Shown piece by piece: positions 1 through 9,310 of a stretch of 64,000 bases of DNA (position 1 is the first letter of the stretch; the number at the start of each line of letters is the position of its first letter). Source of the DNA: an uncultured Collinsella sp. (GTDB lineage: Bacteria; Actinomycetota; Coriobacteriia; Coriobacteriales; Coriobacteriaceae); assembly GCA_900756945.1 (NCBI GenBank), contig CAAELZ010000071.1, forward strand, positions 6,044 to 70,043, read 5' to 3'. The notes under the pieces were generated by a model, which saw only the letters and a list, made by a program, of their open reading frames with translations, searched no databases and was not told the origin of the DNA. A program made the position numbers and the translations under genes.

Positions 1-1
1 G

Positions 2-682
2 TCGCATCGCAAGGACGATTTGGTCACGTACTTGGCACATGACCTACGCACCCCGCTTGCCAGTGTGGTGGGCTATCTTTCGCTGCTGCAAGAGGCTCCT
101 GAGCTGCCGGTTGAGCAACGTGCGCGCTTTACGGGCGTGGCACTCGACAAGGCGCACCGGCTCGATGCGCTCATCGAGGAGTTCTTCGATATCACGCGCT
201 TTGACTTCCACGATATCGTGCTCACGCGCGGCTATGTTGATCTGGGGTTGCTGCTGGCTCAGGTGGCTGACGAGTTCTATCCCATCCTCAACGAGCAGCA
301 TAAGGAAGCCCAAGTTGATATTCGCGAGGACCTGACGGTGCTCGTGGATGGCGACAAGATGGCCCGCGTGTTCAACAACATCATGAAAAACGCCGTCGCC
401 TATAGCTACGAGGGCTCGACTATCACGATTGAGGCCAGGCGCCAAGACGATGGTGGCGTGCACGTGCGCTTTATCAATCAGGGCGATCCTATCCCTGCGG
501 CTAAGCTCAAGGTAATCTTTGAGAAGTTCTATCGCCTGGATGCGGCGCGTGCGACCAATCGCGGTGGTGCCGGTTTGGGCCTTGCTATTGCCAAGGAGAT
601 CATCGCGGCACACGGCGGTACCGTTGCATGTGAATCGACGCCCGGACACACGATATTCACCATCGAGCTGCCCGCCGCATAG
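2..682 (+). CDS. Sensor histidine kinase, VanS-like (5' end outside window)
   Basis: C-terminal part of a membrane sensor kinase. The reading frame is open from base 2 with no start inside the window, so the sensor and membrane part is missing. The visible part begins at the phospho-acceptor helix (LAHDLRTPLASVVGYLSLL, His about residue 13), followed by the N box (NNIMKNAVAYS), an unusual G1 box (FINQGDPIPA), the F box (FEKFYRLD) and the G2 box (GGAGLGLAI). The H box closely resembles the VanS/YclK group of kinases. The response regulator is probably upstream, outside the window. A separate PhoB/PhoR pair lies downstream, so this kinase is not obviously its partner. Its signal is unknown. Confidence 0.85.
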   Translation, partial: SHRKDDLVTYLAHDLRTPLASVVGYLSLLQEAPELPVEQRARFTGVALDKAHRLDALIEEFFDITRFDFHDIVLTRGYVDLGLLLAQVADEFYPILNEQHKEAQVDIREDLTVLVDGDKMARVFNNIMKNAVAYSYEGSTITIEARRQDDGGVHVRFINQGDPIPAAKLKVIFEKFYRLDAARATNRGGAGLGLAIAKEIIAAHGGTVACESTPGHTIFTIELPAA

Positions 683-785
683 CTAGCGTGCCCTTACAAA
701 CACTTGACAATGTGCTCACGTGCGTATGAGCCGCGATTCCTACTATCGATACTGCTGAATTGATATCGATATGGAGGTGTGCGGT

Positions 786-1661
<876 letters not shown>

Positions 1662-1725
1662 CGCTGTCTTTTACAGGTGCTTTTAGGGTTAAGATGCGGT
1701 CATATCGGCCGCAAAGGGGTTCAAC

Positions 1726-2454
1726 ATGATCTATTACGTCGAGGACGATGACAACATCAGGGATTTGACGGTCTACGCGCTGCGCAAGCAGGGAATCGAG
1801 GCCGAGGGCTTTTCGTGCGATGGCGAGTTTAAAGCTGCCGTGGCGCGACGGGTGCCCGATGCTGTGCTGCTCGATATCATGCTGCCCGACACCGATGGCT
1901 TGGCGATTATGCGCCGCCTGCGTGCCGATCGCCTGACGGCGACGGTGCCCATCATGATGCTTACCGCCAAGGACACCGAACTCGACAAGGTGATGGCGCT
2001 CGATGGCGGTGCCGACGATTACCTGACTAAGCCGTTTTCGCTCATGGAGCTTGCGAGCCGCTGCCGCGCACTGCTGCGTCGCGGCGGCATGGTCAAGCAG
2101 GCGAGCGATGTGCTCAGCGTGGGCGACATCGTGCTTTCGCCCAGCCATCGCGAGGTGACCGTTGCCGGCGAGCCGCTTAAGCTCACCCTGCGCGAGTTCG
2201 ACCTGCTCGAGTACCTCATGCGCAAGCCCGGCGTGGTCTTTACCCGAGAGTCGTTGCTGCAGAGCGTGTGGGGCTGGGACTTCGACGGCGGTTCGCGCAC
2301 CGTTGACGTGCACGTGCAGACGCTTCGCCAAAAACTGGGCGAGCATGCCAGCGCCATCGAGACCGTGCGCGGCGTGGGTTATCGCCTGGCCGAGCCTTCT
2401 GCCGGTGATGGTGCCGAAGGCGACGACACCGCGGCCACCGCATCGGAGGAGTAA
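1726..2454 (+). CDS. phoB: OmpR/PhoB-family response regulator
   Basis: DNA-binding response regulator. The receiver domain (about 1-118) has the acidic pocket EDDD, the phospho-acceptor Asp50 (LLDIMLPD), Thr80 and Lys102. The C-terminal winged helix (about 130-230) contains LTLREFDLLEYLM and RTVDVHVQTLRQKLG, typical of OmpR/PhoB proteins. An acidic tail follows. The start is supported by AAAGGGG upstream. It lies directly after pstB and 3 bp before the kinase gene, so control of the phosphate-starvation response is likely; that role comes from context, since other OmpR-type regulators look similar. Confidence 0.85.
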   Translation: MIYYVEDDDNIRDLTVYALRKQGIEAEGFSCDGEFKAAVARRVPDAVLLDIMLPDTDGLAIMRRLRADRLTATVPIMMLTAKDTELDKVMALDGGADDYLTKPFSLMELASRCRALLRRGGMVKQASDVLSVGDIVLSPSHREVTVAGEPLKLTLREFDLLEYLMRKPGVVFTRESLLQSVWGWDFDGGSRTVDVHVQTLRQKLGEHASAIETVRGVGYRLAEPSAGDGAEGDDTAATASEE

Positions 2455-2457
2455 CCC

Positions 2458-3882
2458 GTGGTCTTCGCCCCCCAGGGAAAACATACGCTGTCGCACCGCG
2501 TTTTTGTGACGATCTTTGTCTGCGCCATGGCGGTTATCGTGGCGTTTACGGTGCTGGGTGCGTTCTTTGTGCAAAACACTTTGGCGGATGCCACGAGTGC
2601 CAATCTGGCGCAGGAAACTGAGCTCATTGCTGCCGCCCTCGACGAGCAGCAGGAGCCCATTCCGTTCTTGCGAAGCCTCGATCGCGAGGATCTTCGTATC
2701 ACGCTGATCAATAAGGACGGATCTGTTGCCTACGACAACGAGGCGTCGCCTTCCACACTGCCCAACCATGGCGATCGCCCCGAGGTCATCGAGGCCTTTG
2801 AGAGTGGTTCGGGTTCCGCGGAGCGCGCAAGCTCTACACTCGACGAGATTATGCTGTATCGCGCCGTCACCCTTGATAACGGCCAGGTCGTTCGCTTGGC
2901 GCAGGCCCAGCCTGGCGTTGCGGCGATTTTGCTGTCGATGCTGGCGCCGATGCTGCTTATCGCAGCAGCGGGTGCAGTACTCTCGTTTTTTATGGCGCGC
3001 CGTGAGTCCCGTGCCATCATCGCGCCGTTGCAAGAGGTGGATTTGGATCACCCACGCCGTAGCTATGAGCACGCCTATGCCGAGATGGTCCCCATGCTTG
3101 AGCGTATCGAGTCGCAGCGCCAGGAACTCAAGCGCCAAATGGCGGTGCTAGCGGACAACGACCGTATGCGCCGCGAGTTCACGGCGAATATCACCCATGA
3201 GCTCAAGACGCCGCTTACGGCGATTTCGGGCTATGCCGAGCTCATCGCAAATGGCATGGTCGAGGGCGAGGACGACCTGCGCAACTTTGGCGGTCGCATC
3301 TATCGTGAGGCGGGCCGCTTGGCAGCGCTTGTCAACGACATCCTTACGCTGTCTAACTTGGACGAGGCCGAACGTGCAACTGAAGGCGAGGCAGTGCCCA
3401 TTGGGTCCACGGAGCCTATTGAGCTCTCGCGTGCGATCTACGCGGTTGAGCAGCGTCTTGAACAGGTCGCCCGTCAAGCGAATGTGACGATAAGTCATGA
3501 GACCAAGCCTGTGGTCATCGAAGGCGTGTCGCGCTTGGTCGACGAGCTCATCTATAATCTGGCAAGCAACGCCATCCGCTACAATCGGCCCGGCGGTACG
3601 GTTACGCTGCAGTGCGGCACCAACGACGAAGGCCATCCGTTCCTCGCTGTCGCCGACACGGGAATCGGTATCGCGCCTGAAGAACAGGGCAAGGTATTTG
3701 AGCGGTTCTATCGCGTGGACAAGAGTAGGTCCAAGGCACGCGGCGGAACCGGCCTGGGGCTTGCCATTGTCAAGCATGCGGCCCTGTATCATCACGCCAC
3801 GCTTGATCTGTCGAGCGAGTTGGGCGTGGGAACCACCATTACGGTGACGTTTCCCATACAGCAGGACGAGCCATTCGCATAG
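2458..3882 (+). CDS. phoR: PhoR-like membrane sensor histidine kinase
   Basis: Partner kinase of the preceding regulator. It starts at GTG 2458, with its ribosome site (GGAGGAG, 2445-2451) inside the end of the regulator gene, so the two are translationally coupled. Visible parts: a membrane helix at about residues 15-38, an extracytoplasmic region to about 152, a second helix at about 153-180, the H box ITHELKTPLTAISGYAEL (His247), the N box, and the ATP-binding boxes VADTGIGIAPEE and GGTGLGLAIVKH. At 474 aa it fits PhoR/WalK-type kinases. The phosphate role is inferred from pstB being adjacent. Confidence 0.86.
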   Translation: MVFAPQGKHTLSHRVFVTIFVCAMAVIVAFTVLGAFFVQNTLADATSANLAQETELIAAALDEQQEPIPFLRSLDREDLRITLINKDGSVAYDNEASPSTLPNHGDRPEVIEAFESGSGSAERASSTLDEIMLYRAVTLDNGQVVRLAQAQPGVAAILLSMLAPMLLIAAAGAVLSFFMARRESRAIIAPLQEVDLDHPRRSYEHAYAEMVPMLERIESQRQELKRQMAVLADNDRMRREFTANITHELKTPLTAISGYAELIANGMVEGEDDLRNFGGRIYREAGRLAALVNDILTLSNLDEAERATEGEAVPIGSTEPIELSRAIYAVEQRLEQVARQANVTISHETKPVVIEGVSRLVDELIYNLASNAIRYNRPGGTVTLQCGTNDEGHPFLAVADTGIGIAPEEQGKVFERFYRVDKSRSKARGGTGLGLAIVKHAALYHHATLDLSSELGVGTTITVTFPIQQDEPFA

Positions 3883-4076
3883 CGATACAACACAGATATT
3901 GATGTAGACGCCGCATTTGACTTTCGGGTGCGCGTTGTTGTGCAATTTTACGATTGCTTCCGACATTTTTACAGGAGAGCCTGTTTCTTATGTATAGAGT
4001 TTGGTCTCGGTAAAAAGATGCGATAACATACGGACAGTTTTGTCAATCCGAACTGGGGAAATGAAAGGCAAGCTGC

Positions 4077-4733
4077 ATGACCCTTCTCGAACTGTTCCAG
4101 CTGCTGAAGAAGCACCTCAAGCTGGTCATCACCCTTCCGGTGGTCTGCGCGATCGCCATGGGCATCGTGTCCTTCATTGCGATGGACAACACCTATACCG
4201 CGACGACGAGCATGTACATTCTCGCCAAGACCGACGATAGCGGTCAGATGAGCTACAACGATCTCTCGGCGAGCCAGATGCTTTCCAACGATATCGCCAC
4301 GCTGCTGGATAGCGATAGCGTTAAGAGCGGCGCCGCCAAAGAACTGGGCCTCACCGATTTGGATGACTACAAGGTGTCTGTTTCCTCCGAGACCACCACG
4401 CGTGTCATTACGCTTTCGGTTACCGGCACCGATGCCAAGGAGACGGCTGAGGTCGCAAAGGCCATTGCCAGCTCGGTGAGTACGGTCGCTCAGAACGTCG
4501 GCGCTGCCCAGAGCATCAACGTTATCGACGAGGCTAAGACCCCCGAAGCCCCCAGCGGCCCCAAGCGCACGCTGTATATTGCCGTCGCGTTCCTCGCCGG
4601 TATCTTTATCGCAGTTGCCTATGTCGTTTTGGCAGACATGCTCAATACCCGCATCCGCGGTGCCGAAGAGGCAGAAGAGCTCCTGGGTATTCCCGTTGTT
4701 GGCCGAATTCCGGCTATGAAAGGTGGTAAATAG
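4077..4733 (+). CDS. Wzz/CapA-type polysaccharide chain-length and kinase-modulator protein
   Basis: Inner-membrane protein of the Wzz family (as YveK, CpsC, CapA), which sets polysaccharide chain length and activates the cytoplasmic tyrosine kinase. It has one membrane helix near the start (about 17-37), an external region of about 125 residues, a Pro-rich stretch before the second helix (EAPSGPKR, helix about 166-187) and a short cytoplasmic tail ending in GIPVVGRIP, typical of the family's kinase-contact segment. It is followed 2 bp later by the kinase gene. The 194-bp gap upstream suggests its own promoter. Confidence 0.87.
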   Translation: MTLLELFQLLKKHLKLVITLPVVCAIAMGIVSFIAMDNTYTATTSMYILAKTDDSGQMSYNDLSASQMLSNDIATLLDSDSVKSGAAKELGLTDLDDYKVSVSSETTTRVITLSVTGTDAKETAEVAKAIASSVSTVAQNVGAAQSINVIDEAKTPEAPSGPKRTLYIAVAFLAGIFIAVAYVVLADMLNTRIRGAEEAEELLGIPVVGRIPAMKGGK

Positions 4734-4735
4734 GC

Positions 4736-5473
4736 ATGGCTAAGGCAAAGAACACCGATAAGCTCGTTGTACAGAATGCCGCCAAGACCCTTCTGGCCAA
4801 CATCCGCTTTGCGAGCGTGGACGACCCCATTCGCACCATCACCGTTACCTCCTCGATTCCCAACGAGGGCAAGTCTACGGTTTCCATTAACCTTGCTCAG
4901 GCAATCGCCACGAGCGGCAAGTCCGTGCTCCTGGTCGAGGCCGATATGCGCCGCAGGTCCCTTTCCGATATGCTCGGCGTTCGTTCGCGCGGCGGACTCT
5001 ATGCGGTCCTTTCCGAGCAGATCTCCATTGACCAGGCAATTGTCGAGACGGGTCAGAAGAACTTCTACTTCCTCGATGCCGAGCCGCACATTCCCAATCC
5101 TGCCGACATCATCGTCTCCCATCGCTTTTCCAAGTTGGTCAAGGCACTGTCTGCTAAGTTCCAGTACGTCATCTTCGATGCTCCCCCGGTCGGCACCTTC
5201 ATCGATGCTGCCGAGATTGCCAGCCTGACCGACGGCACGCTGTTCGTGGTGCGCGAGGACTTTACCAAGCGCGAAGAGGCGCTCAACGCTATCGCACAGC
5301 TTAAGAAGTCCGAGAGGGTCAAGCTCATCGGTACCGTCATGAATTACTGTGAGACCGAGACCAGTGAGTACTACTATTCTTACTACACCAAGGACGGTAA
5401 GAAGGTTAAGAAGGGCTCCGACAATCAGGGCACTTCCAAAAAGGGCATCTTCACCAACCGAGCAAACGTTTAG
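4736..5473 (+). CDS. Capsular BY-family tyrosine kinase (CpsD/YwqD type)
   Basis: Bacterial tyrosine autokinase that works with the preceding membrane protein. It has Walker A SSIPNEGKST (about 39-48), Walker A' LLVEADMRR (65-73), Walker B YVIFDAPP (144-151) and a C-terminal tyrosine cluster (SEYYYSYY, Tyr212-217), the usual autophosphorylation site. The AAAGGTGGT ribosome site lies in the end of the upstream gene. The C-terminus is Lys-rich. With its neighbours it forms the standard control module for capsule or exopolysaccharide synthesis, but no glycosyltransferases follow here. Confidence 0.9.
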   Translation: MAKAKNTDKLVVQNAAKTLLANIRFASVDDPIRTITVTSSIPNEGKSTVSINLAQAIATSGKSVLLVEADMRRRSLSDMLGVRSRGGLYAVLSEQISIDQAIVETGQKNFYFLDAEPHIPNPADIIVSHRFSKLVKALSAKFQYVIFDAPPVGTFIDAAEIASLTDGTLFVVREDFTKREEALNAIAQLKKSERVKLIGTVMNYCETETSEYYYSYYTKDGKKVKKGSDNQGTSKKGIFTNRANV

Positions 5474-5490
5474 TTGATTAAGGCCGACCT

Positions 5491-6141
5491 ATGCGTGACA
5501 TTCATTGCCATATCTTGCCGGGTGTAGACGACGGCGCCGCCGATCTCAATGAGAGCTTGGCGATGCTCGAGGCTGCCAAGCGGGCCGGTGTAACCAGAAT
5601 CGTTTGCACTCCTCACTGCCGTGATCCCTATTTTGATTACGACAAGATGTGGGATGCCTTTGAGCTGCTGCGCGATAACGCTGACGGTTTTCCGCTCCAG
5701 ATGGGCTTCGAGGTCAACCATCGAAAGCTCGTTGAGCTTGGTATCGATGCCGCGGAGCACTTGCATTTCGATGGGACCAACGAGTTCCTGCTCGAGCTTT
5801 CGACGCATGCCGATGCGTATGCGTTTAGAGAGTACGAGAACACGATTTACGATTTGCAGTGCCGTGGCTACCAGGTGATCATTGCTCATCCTGAGCGCTA
5901 TCGTGCGGTTCAAAAGGATGTAAGCGTGGCGGAGCGCCTGGTCGATATGGGCTGCAAGCTGCAGGCTTCGGCGGACTTTATTGCCGGCGGTCGCTTTGGT
6001 CGCGAGAAAAAGCCGGCACAGCGCCTGTTCGATCAGAACCTGTACAGCTTCATCGCGAGCGATGCCCATAACGTGGGTCATTACGACTGCCTGGCGAAGG
6101 CTCGTGCGAAGTTTAGCGTGCGCGGAGCTCATTTTCGCTAA
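5491..6141 (+). CDS. PHP-domain protein-tyrosine phosphatase (CpsB/YwqE type)
   Basis: Manganese-dependent phosphatase that removes phosphate from the tyrosine kinase encoded just upstream. The N-terminal PHP motif HCHILPGVDDG (His5, His7) and the later metal-binding parts (TPHCRDP, IIAHPERY, ASDAHN) are all present. At 216 aa it is slightly shorter than the usual 240-255 aa. It is 17 bp after the kinase gene, so the three genes are probably one transcript. The next gene is an unrelated acetyltransferase. Confidence 0.9.
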   Translation: MRDIHCHILPGVDDGAADLNESLAMLEAAKRAGVTRIVCTPHCRDPYFDYDKMWDAFELLRDNADGFPLQMGFEVNHRKLVELGIDAAEHLHFDGTNEFLLELSTHADAYAFREYENTIYDLQCRGYQVIIAHPERYRAVQKDVSVAERLVDMGCKLQASADFIAGGRFGREKKPAQRLFDQNLYSFIASDAHNVGHYDCLAKARAKFSVRGAHFR

Positions 6142-6180
6142 TATCTGTCCCTAACGTTCGCATTGAATGAAAGGGCAGCC

Positions 6181-6681
6181 ATGGATATCCAACTTAAGAC
6201 GGGATGCTTTGATGACGCGGCGTTGGTGCGCCGCGTCGTTTTTATGGACGAGCAGGGCTACGAGAATGAGTTTGACGCTATCGACGAGGATCCGAACTGC
6301 ATTCATGTGACGCTCTATGTAGACGGTGAGCTTGCCGGTTGCTCGCGCGTGTTTCCCGAAGAACTCGAGCGCGCAGCTGACGCAGAGGCTCCGGTGTCGC
6401 CGGCGTGCGACTTGGACGAAGGCGTCGCGGCGGGGGAGACCTACATTATGGGGCGCGTGGCCGTGCTGCCGAGCATGCGCCGTCGCGGTTTGGCGAGCAA
6501 GATTGTCGAGGCCAGTGATACGTGCGCGCGTGATGCCGGCGCCAAGCTCATTAAGCTGCATGCGCAGGAATACGTGCTGCCGCTCTATGCCAAGGCGGGT
6601 TACACGCAGATTGCCCCGGTGGACTACGAAGACGAGGGCCAGCCCCATGCTTGGATGGCCAAGCGCGTAGATGGCAGATAG
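6181..6681 (+). CDS. GNAT-family N-acetyltransferase
   Basis: Small acetyl-CoA-dependent acetyltransferase (166 aa). The acetyl-CoA binding motif A is RVAVLPSMRRRGLASKIVEA; the C-terminal part (LHAQEYVLPLYAKAGYTQI) resembles the ElaA-like group. An in-frame ATG exists at 6163, but the AAAGGG at 6170-6175 is correctly placed only for ATG 6181. The substrate cannot be told from sequence. It stands alone between the capsule-control genes and htpG. Confidence 0.82.
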   Translation: MDIQLKTGCFDDAALVRRVVFMDEQGYENEFDAIDEDPNCIHVTLYVDGELAGCSRVFPEELERAADAEAPVSPACDLDEGVAAGETYIMGRVAVLPSMRRRGLASKIVEASDTCARDAGAKLIKLHAQEYVLPLYAKAGYTQIAPVDYEDEGQPHAWMAKRVDGR

Positions 6682-6719
6682 GGACGTTCCTTTCCTGCCG
6701 GCAGTCGGGGACACTCCTT
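6681..6719. repeat. REP-like remnant
   Basis: Two related motifs, GGGACGTTCCTTT (6681-6693) and GGGGACACTCCTT (6707-6719), stand on both sides of the palindrome CTGCCGGCAG. The motif resembles REP sequences associated with RAYT-type transposases in other bacteria; that link is from general knowledge. No transposase lies nearby. Confidence 0.35.
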
Positions 6720-6883
6720 GGCAATTGGCGCATCAGAGCGTTTGGACATACAGTTTTTCGATTCCGTATGTATATATGCGCGCTAATGGGTTATAAAATC
6801 TAAGTCTGAACATAGCAGGTCTGCAATGCGGCTCGGGCAACCGGGCCGTTTTTGCGGACGGGGGTAGCGCGAAAGGACTGCAC

Positions 6884-8908
6884 ATGCGTCAATTTAAGAC
6901 CGAGAGCAAAAAACTGCTCGACCTCATGATCAACTCCATCTACACCAATAAGGAAATCTTCCTGCGCGAGCTTATCTCCAACGCGAGCGATGCCGTCGAC
7001 AAGCTCAACTTTAAGAGCCTGCAGGACCCGAGCGTCAAGCTCGACCAGGGCGACCTGGCTATTCGTGTTTCCTTTGATAAAGATGCCCGTACCATCACCA
7101 TTTCGGATAACGGTATCGGCATGACCGCCGAGGAGCTCGAGCGCAATCTGGGCACCATCGCCCATTCCGGCTCCGAGGAGTTTAAGACCGAGAACGCCGA
7201 GCAACAGGGCTCCGATGTCGACATCATCGGCCAGTTTGGCGTGGGCTTCTACTCTGCCTTTATGGTTGCCAGCCACGTAAAGGTTGTCAGCCGCGCCTAT
7301 GGCGAGGACACCGCTCACGTGTGGGAGTCTGATGGTCTTGAGGGTTACACCATCGAAGACGGCGAGCGCGCCGAGCACGGCACCGATGTCATCCTGACGC
7401 TGCGCGAGAACGAGAAGCTCGACGCCGACGGCGAGGCCGAGACCTACGATCGCTTCCTGACCGAGTGGGGCCTCAAGAGCCTGATTCAGCAGTACAGCAA
7501 CTATGTGCGCTACCCGATTCAGATGATGGTGAGCAAGAGCCGCCAGAAACCCAAGCCCGAGGACGCCGGCGACGACTACAAGCCCGAGTACGAGGACTAC
7601 CAGGAGCTCGAGACCATCAACTCCATGACGCCGATCTGGAAAAAGCGCAGCTCCGACGTTGAGCAGAAGGATTACAACGAGTTCTACAAGTCCACGTTCC
7701 ACGACTTTGACGATCCCGCGCGCACTATCAGCTTCCATGCCGAGGGTACGCTTGAGTACGATGCGCTGCTGTTTGTGCCGGGTCGCGCCCCGTTCGATCT
7801 GTACAGCAAGGACTACGAGAAGGGCCTGGCGCTCTACAGTTCCAACGTGCTGATTATGGAGAAGTGCGACGACCTGCTGCCCGACTACTACAACTTTGTG
7901 CGCGGTGTCGTGGACTCTGCCGACGTGACGCTCAACATCTCGCGTGAGACGCTGCAACAGAACCGTCAGCTCAAGGCCATTGCCAAGCGTGTCGAGAAGA
8001 AGATCACTGCCGATCTTGAGGACATGCGCGACAACGACCGCGAGGCATACGAGAAGTTCTTTGAGAACTTTGGTCGTGGTCTCAAGTACGGCATCTACTC
8101 GAGCTACGGCATGAAGGCCGACGAGCTCGCCGACCTGCTGCTGTTCTGGTCTGCCAAGGAGCAGAAGATGATCACCCTTGCCGAGTATGCCAAGGGCATG
8201 CCCGAGGGCCAGAAGGCAATCTACTATGCCGCCGGCGATTCGCGCGAGCGTCTGGCCAAGATGCCCGTCGTGAAGGGCGTGCTCGACCGCGGCTACGATG
8301 TACTGCTGCTGACGCAGGACGTGGATGAGTTCACCTTCCAGGCCATGCGTGAGTACGTGGCTGCCGATATGCCCAAGGTCTACGAGGATGACGCTGCTCG
8401 CGAGGCTGCTGAGAAGGCAGTTGCCGATGGCGCTGAGCCTGAGGTCGAGGATCGTCACCTGGAGCTTAAGAACGTCGCGACCGGCGATCTTGACTTGGCG
8501 ACCGATGACGAGAAGAAGGAGGCCGAGGACGCCACCAAGGAGAACGAGGACCTCTTTAACGCCATGAAGGAGGCGCTCGGCGACAAGGTCGAGAAGGTTG
8601 CCGTCTCTGCGCGTCTGACTGACGCTCCCGCCTGCATCACCACCGAGGGTCCGCTTTCGCTCGAGATGGAGAAAGTGCTTCAGAAGGGCCCCGAGGGCGC
8701 GCCCGACGGTATGCCTAAGAGCCAGCGCGTGCTCGAGCTCAACGCCAAGCACCCGGTCTTCGCCAAGCTCGTCGCTGCCCAGAAGGCGGGCGACGCCGAC
8801 AAGATCAAGCAGTACTCCGGCTTGCTCTACGACCAGGCCCTGCTCGTCGAGGGCATTCTCCCCGAGGACCCCGTAGCCTTCGCTGCGGCTGTTTGCGAAC
8901 TAATGTAA
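6884..8908 (+). CDS. htpG: Chaperone HtpG (Hsp90)
   Basis: ATP-dependent Hsp90 chaperone in the cytoplasm. The N-terminal ATPase domain shows the family motifs (LFLREL-like IFLRELISNASDA, DNGIGMT, GTIAHSGS and GQFGVGFYSAF), followed by the middle domain (NISRETLQQN) and the C-terminal dimerisation domain. Length 674 aa is close to the usual 620-650, with a short charged insertion (about 520-550). The start lies 200 bp after the GNAT gene, with GCGAAAGGAC as the ribosome site. Two hairpins follow the stop codon. Confidence 0.97.
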   Translation: MRQFKTESKKLLDLMINSIYTNKEIFLRELISNASDAVDKLNFKSLQDPSVKLDQGDLAIRVSFDKDARTITISDNGIGMTAEELERNLGTIAHSGSEEFKTENAEQQGSDVDIIGQFGVGFYSAFMVASHVKVVSRAYGEDTAHVWESDGLEGYTIEDGERAEHGTDVILTLRENEKLDADGEAETYDRFLTEWGLKSLIQQYSNYVRYPIQMMVSKSRQKPKPEDAGDDYKPEYEDYQELETINSMTPIWKKRSSDVEQKDYNEFYKSTFHDFDDPARTISFHAEGTLEYDALLFVPGRAPFDLYSKDYEKGLALYSSNVLIMEKCDDLLPDYYNFVRGVVDSADVTLNISRETLQQNRQLKAIAKRVEKKITADLEDMRDNDREAYEKFFENFGRGLKYGIYSSYGMKADELADLLLFWSAKEQKMITLAEYAKGMPEGQKAIYYAAGDSRERLAKMPVVKGVLDRGYDVLLLTQDVDEFTFQAMREYVAADMPKVYEDDAAREAAEKAVADGAEPEVEDRHLELKNVATGDLDLATDDEKKEAEDATKENEDLFNAMKEALGDKVEKVAVSARLTDAPACITTEGPLSLEMEKVLQKGPEGAPDGMPKSQRVLELNAKHPVFAKLVAAQKAGDADKIKQYSGLLYDQALLVEGILPEDPVAFAAAVCELM

Positions 8909-9310
8909 CTAGGGGGTTACGCGGTTCTACGAACCGCGTAACCACTCGACGCTGCAAACGCCCCTAAGCGGCAATCTGACGTTCAATCGTCGGTCGCGTA
9001 CCAAAGTACGCTTCCCTCCTCTTTCACGTCACCTTGCTCGCTTAGGGGCGTTTTCGCTGACTTATGCTCAACCTGCGACGTTTTTTGGTCCAAAGTAGTC
9101 ATTGGGGACGTTCTTAAACGACTAGTCTGCTTGCTAATTTGTGCGGGTTGTGGTTTTGTGACCTGCTGAAATTAAAGATACTGTACATCTGTACGTTAAC
9201 TTATCTTCGTAGTATATTGCTACCCGCAAAACTCAGCACCATTGTGCCGCGAGGCACTAAAGCGCCTACGTACAATGGTTGTCGATAGTACGATTCGATT
9301 CAACGACAGG
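8909..9310. other. htpG-yhgE intergenic region with nested palindrome
   Basis: About 400 bp without a gene. It holds the htpG hairpin, then a 15-bp inverted repeat (AAACGCCCCTAAGCG at about 8956-8970 and its complement at about 9039-9053, ending in GTTTT), which encloses a smaller hairpin GCGTAC-CAAA-GTACGC. A REP-like stretch follows at about 9098-9127 (TTGGGGACGTTCTT then GACTAGTC). Near 9182-9195 is the small palindrome GTACATCTGTAC, and TATATT at 9213-9218 could be a -10 box for the next operon. Confidence 0.5.
8915..8943 (+). terminator. Hairpin after htpG
   Basis: A perfect 13-bp stem (GGTTACGCGGTTC with GAACCGCGTAACC) and a 3-base loop lie 6 bases after the htpG stop. There is no T run, so termination efficiency is uncertain. 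Confidence 0.55.

Noticed and set aside
3883..4076. Small gene between the PhoR-like gene and the Wzz-like gene
   Set aside because: No ORF with a ribosome site or protein-like composition; best read as a promoter region.
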